Assembly (NCBI RefSeq): GCF_003286085.1 | Contig: NW_020825289.1 | Coordinates: forward strand, 7,688,001 to 7,752,000 | Reading direction: 5' to 3' | Length of the DNA: 64,000 nucleotides | Source of the DNA: Drosophila persimilis | Taxonomy: Eukaryota; Arthropoda; Insecta; Diptera; Drosophilidae | Shown: piece by piece, positions 61,240 through 64,000 of the stretch | How the letters are laid out: every line of letters starts with the position of its first letter | Numbering within the stretch: the stretch's first letter is position 1 | Notes under the pieces: model-generated | Databases searched by the model: none | What the model was told of the DNA's origin: nothing | Seen by the model: the letters and a program-made list of their open reading frames with translations, nothing else | Made by a program: the position numbers and the translations under genes

Positions 61240-62483
61240 ATGAAGTTTCTGTTGGTGCTTCCCCTGTTTGTTGCCTTGGCTTCGGCCCAGTTTGGTGGAT
61301 TTGGAGGTGGCCTGGGTGGCAACCGCCTGGGTGGAGCGCTCTCGAATGCGGCCAACAGGGTCCAGCAGGGAATCGCCAACATTGCCAGACAACTGCCTTC
61401 CCCGCCAAAGATCACGAATGTGCAGAACTTTGGCGATTTCTTGGTAAGTCTTTCTCCATCTGTCATCACCAGAGAGAGGATCTTTATTGTGATTACTTTC
61501 TTTCTCAGGCGCAATCTGGAAAGAATTATCTGTCCGCTGCAGACAAGGCCCTGCACGAGGGCGTCTTCGCTGCACGCAAGAATTTGGTGGATGCCGGCAA
61601 CGATGCCTTTGCCAAGGGCGCCTCCAGCTACCAGCTGGCAGTGAATGCCTTTTCGGATCTGACAAAATCAGAGTTCCTCTCGCAGCTGACTGGCCTCCGG
61701 AAATCGTCGCAGGGAGCGTAAGTTTATCAGAAACTAGAATCTGCCATTCCAAAATTAATATCATAATCCGTACCCAGATCGAAAGCCACAGCCAATCGAA
61801 AGCTGGCTAGTGTGCCTGCAGGAGCCAGCATTCCCGAATCCTTCGACTGGCGCCAGAAGGGAGGCGTTACTTCGGTGAAGTTCCAGGGAACTTGCGGATC
61901 GTGTTGGGCCTTTGCCACCACCGGAGCCATTGAGGGCCATATCTTCCGAAAGACCGGCACCCTGCCGAATCTGTCCGAGCAGAATCTGGTCGACTGCGGT
62001 ACCCTGGAGTTTGGTCTGAGCGGGTGCGATGGCGGTTTCCAGGAGTACGCCATGGCATTCATCAATGAGGAGCAGAAGGGCGTGTCCAAGGCCGATGGTT
62101 ATCCGTACATAGACAACAAGGATACGTGCAAGTACAGCAAAAATCTGTCGGGTGCGCAGATCACCGGCTTCGCCACCATTCCGCCAAAGGACGAGACTCT
62201 CATGAAGAAGGTGATTGCCACTCTGGGTCCCCTGGCCTGCTCCCTGAACGGCCTGGAGACTCTGCTGCAGTACAAGAGTGGAATCTACTCCGACGAGAAG
62301 TGCAATGAGGGCGAGCCGAACCACTCTGTTCTGGTCGTGGGCTATGGCTCGGAAAAGGGTCAGGATTACTGGATTGTCAAGAACTCGTGGGACAAGGTTT
62401 GGGGCGAGGAAGGCTACTTCCGCTTGCCACGCGGCAATAACTTCTGCGGCATTGCCCTCGAGTGCACCTACCCCATAGTTTAG
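61240..62483 (+). CDS. Cathepsin L-like cysteine protease (papain family, C1A)
   Basis: Three exons, 61240-61443, 61509-61717 and 61778-62483, give 372 residues. Signal peptide to about residue 17, then a Gly-rich stretch (FGGFGGGLGG) before an I29-type inhibitory propeptide (about 65-130) with a degenerate ERFNIN region and a clear NAFSDLT. The mature enzyme starts near residue 155 (IPESFDWRQKGGVT). Active-site residues are all present: oxyanion Gln174, Cys180 in CGSCWAF, His320 in NHSVLVVGYG, Asn340 in KNSWDKVWG. It should be a lysosomal or secreted endopeptidase, self-activating at low pH. The Gly-rich insert before the propeptide is unusual for cathepsin L. It most likely corresponds to CG4847 of D. 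melanogaster by position. Confidence 0.92.
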
Positions 62484-63116
62484 TTCTACTAAAATTAGTG
62501 CCAGCTTGTAACTAAACGAGTCAATAACAAAAATGTACATACATATGTACGATTACGAACTTCCCTCGCTATAACTCTATATTTTATCTAGAGCTATCTG
62601 TTTGCTTGGTGAAATCAGATCTCCTGGATCCTAGACTTGCATGCCCAATGACAGGATATACCTTAAAGTTGAAACAATTTCAGAAATTTAACGAATATAT
62701 AGCGATATTAATTTAATAAAATGAGAAAACATGAGCCGCACCGCTAAGTTTTGGACTGAGGCTTACTTTTTTATAGATTCTTGTGTAAGCCGCAGATCTC
62801 TTGTGCTGGCAGCTGTTGATATTGAGTGGGTTTTTAGAAAAAGTAGGATATTCCATGAAACTAAGCAGGACGACTATCCATACAGTACATAGATGTGATC
62901 TCATAGATGAGATCCCAGACTAACGCGACTAAGATCGCGACTAACGTACCCTAATGTACCCTACGCTTCGTCACAAACCGAGTCGTATCCGATCTTTTCC
63001 ACTTGTTCAAAATCATCCTTGCTTTATTCTTTATCGGGAAAGCTATCCCGACTACAAAAAGGCGTGGCACGCCGATATAGGATCACAAATAGCGGAGAAC
63101 ACCAAATTTTTTTGAT
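62484..63116. other. Spacer after the cathepsin gene
   Basis: AATAAA at 62715-62720 is the likely poly(A) signal. No coding sequence is seen. Confidence 0.45.
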
Positions 63117-63650
63117 TGGGGAAAATGCCCTTAATCCTTGATAAAGACTTCATTAAATTAGGGACATTTTTTCGACCACAGGAAGCCGTTGCAAATATTC
63201 AAAGCAAATAAGAAAAGAAAGCAAAGAAATACCAAAGCATCAAGGACAGATTTCTAGTCAGGGCGGGCTATGGCATGATAATAATACAATAAAAATCAAA
63301 AATAATTATTATACAATAAAAATCAAAAATATTTTATAATTATTGTTTTTGATTTTATTGTGTAATAATTATTTTTTTGATTTTTATTGTATTATTATTA
63401 TTTTGATAATTTGAGCGGTCGCAAGTTAAGAGTTGTTGTTTTCTCCGTTACTTGAAGCCCGTTCTAGTCGTGCGACGGCTTCCTGTGTTCGGAATAACAT
63501 CCTTGATTTGATGGAGTCCTTATCAAGAACCAAGGATTAAGGATATTTTCCCCAGACATATAACATATAGACTGTTTTCTCCCTTATTCATGGCCCGATC
63601 GCGACATGCGACGGCTTCCCGTGATCAGAAAAAACTTCTTGATCCTTCGC
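63117..63650. repeat. Inverted and tandem repeat cluster with central AT palindrome
   Basis: A left arm at 63117-63193 (GGGGAAAATGCCCTTAATCC ... ACAGGAAGCCGTTGCA) matches in reverse complement a right arm at 63471-63553. Between them lies an AT-rich palindrome, about 63278-63404, built of CAATAAAAATCAAAAAT units in both orientations. The right arm is partly repeated in the same direction about 135 bases later (63574-63650; TGCGACGGCTTCC shared). A foldback-type or MITE-type element is the simplest reading; a hairpin RNA source is possible. Confidence 0.65.
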
Positions 63651-63834
63651 AAACGATTCCAACAACCCCAGCCATACATATCTAGTTTTTTCGGCAATTA
63701 GTGGGCTGATCTAGGCTTTCTGTGCACAGGTTTAAATATATCGCACATTAAAGGAACCGGTTTTTGTAACTGAAACGGTTTTAAAACGGAACGACGAGAT
63801 TTTGCATTGCATAACATGTTTCTGTAGCATCATG

Positions 63835-64000
63835 TTATTCATTAATCGGATAAAATTATGTCGGCGGGGCTGAGAATTCTATCTAGCTAGTAATATTCGA
63901 CGGAATATCAAAAGTGAGTTATATATATTATATAAATTGAATTCTTCAGTGTATTAACGGTATAATTTTAAAATGAGACGGTATATTTACGGTATATCGG
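63835..64000 (+). mobile_element. MITE-like element, copy 4 (cut by window end)
   Basis: Sequence from about 63835 aligns with the middle-right part of the element at 23995-24385: ATTAATCGGATAAAATTATG, GGGGCTGAG, TAGCTAGTAATATTCGACGG, AATATCAAAA and GAGACGGTATATTTACGG. The right terminus with the expected motif 1 would lie beyond the window. Confidence 0.65.

Noticed and set aside
1..64000. CRISPR arrays, bacterial operons, ribosome binding sites
   Set aside because: The DNA is eukaryotic; repeats seen are microsatellites or transposon pieces, not regularly spaced repeats.
1..64000. tRNA and rRNA genes
   Set aside because: No sequence combining A- and B-box consensus with a cloverleaf was found by eye; a tRNAscan-SE run would settle it.

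Overview
This is eukaryotic nuclear DNA from a Drosophila species. Genes are interrupted by 55-80 nt introns with GTRAGT donors, promoters carry DRE, TATA, Inr and Ohler motif 1/6 elements, and the proteins are typical fly families. Gene content (robl, a robl-like paralogue, a Gid8 gene, qkr54B, the veil 5'-nucleotidase cluster, a cathepsin L-like protease) matches my memory of cytological region 54B of D. melanogaster (Muller element C). The dense simple repeats and the MITE-like family suggest the obscura group, but the species is an inference. The window is raw genomic DNA with no RNA evidence, so all exon chains are read from splice sites and reading phase.

Layout. 1-5.1 kb: low-complexity noncoding DNA. 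5.1-5.9 kb: Gid8, a CTLH E3 ligase subunit (+). 6.0-9.9 kb: no protein gene seen; an orphan 5'-exon-like segment, an orphan TATA promoter and two MITE copies. 9.9-11.2 kb: a head-to-head pair of roadblock/LC7 dynein light chains. 11.2-17.4 kb: MITE pieces and the probable 5' UTR region of a Tc1/mariner-derived host gene with its CDS at 17.4-19.0 kb. 21.3-23.9 kb: Testin (PET plus three LIM domains, minus strand), divergent from qkr54B (STAR/KH RNA-binding protein, 25.1-27.4 kb) across a spacer holding a full-length MITE whose two ends each carry a core-promoter motif. 27.4-30.3 kb: AT-rich 3' UTR-like sequence. 30.3-30.9 kb: a small acidic/Q-rich protein with an Orange-like segment (minus). 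34.6-45.1 kb: three tandem 6-exon ecto-5'-nucleotidases (veil, NT5E-2 and a third divergent copy), with a 4-exon DUF1091 gene embedded on the minus strand. 51.9-57.4 kb: a secreted C-type lectin with short and long isoforms. 59.3 kb: a small secreted peptide. 61.2-62.5 kb: cathepsin L-like protease. 62.5-64 kb: an inverted/tandem repeat cluster and a MITE cut by the window edge.

The genes do not form one pathway. Local duplication is the theme: the LC7 pair and the 5'-nucleotidase trio, the latter with patchy near-identity suggesting gene conversion. The most notable signals are the MITE acting as a possible bidirectional promoter between Testin and qkr54B, an open reading frame that continues about 215 codons past the first qkr54B stop, and a metal-ligand exchange in the third 5'-nucleotidase.
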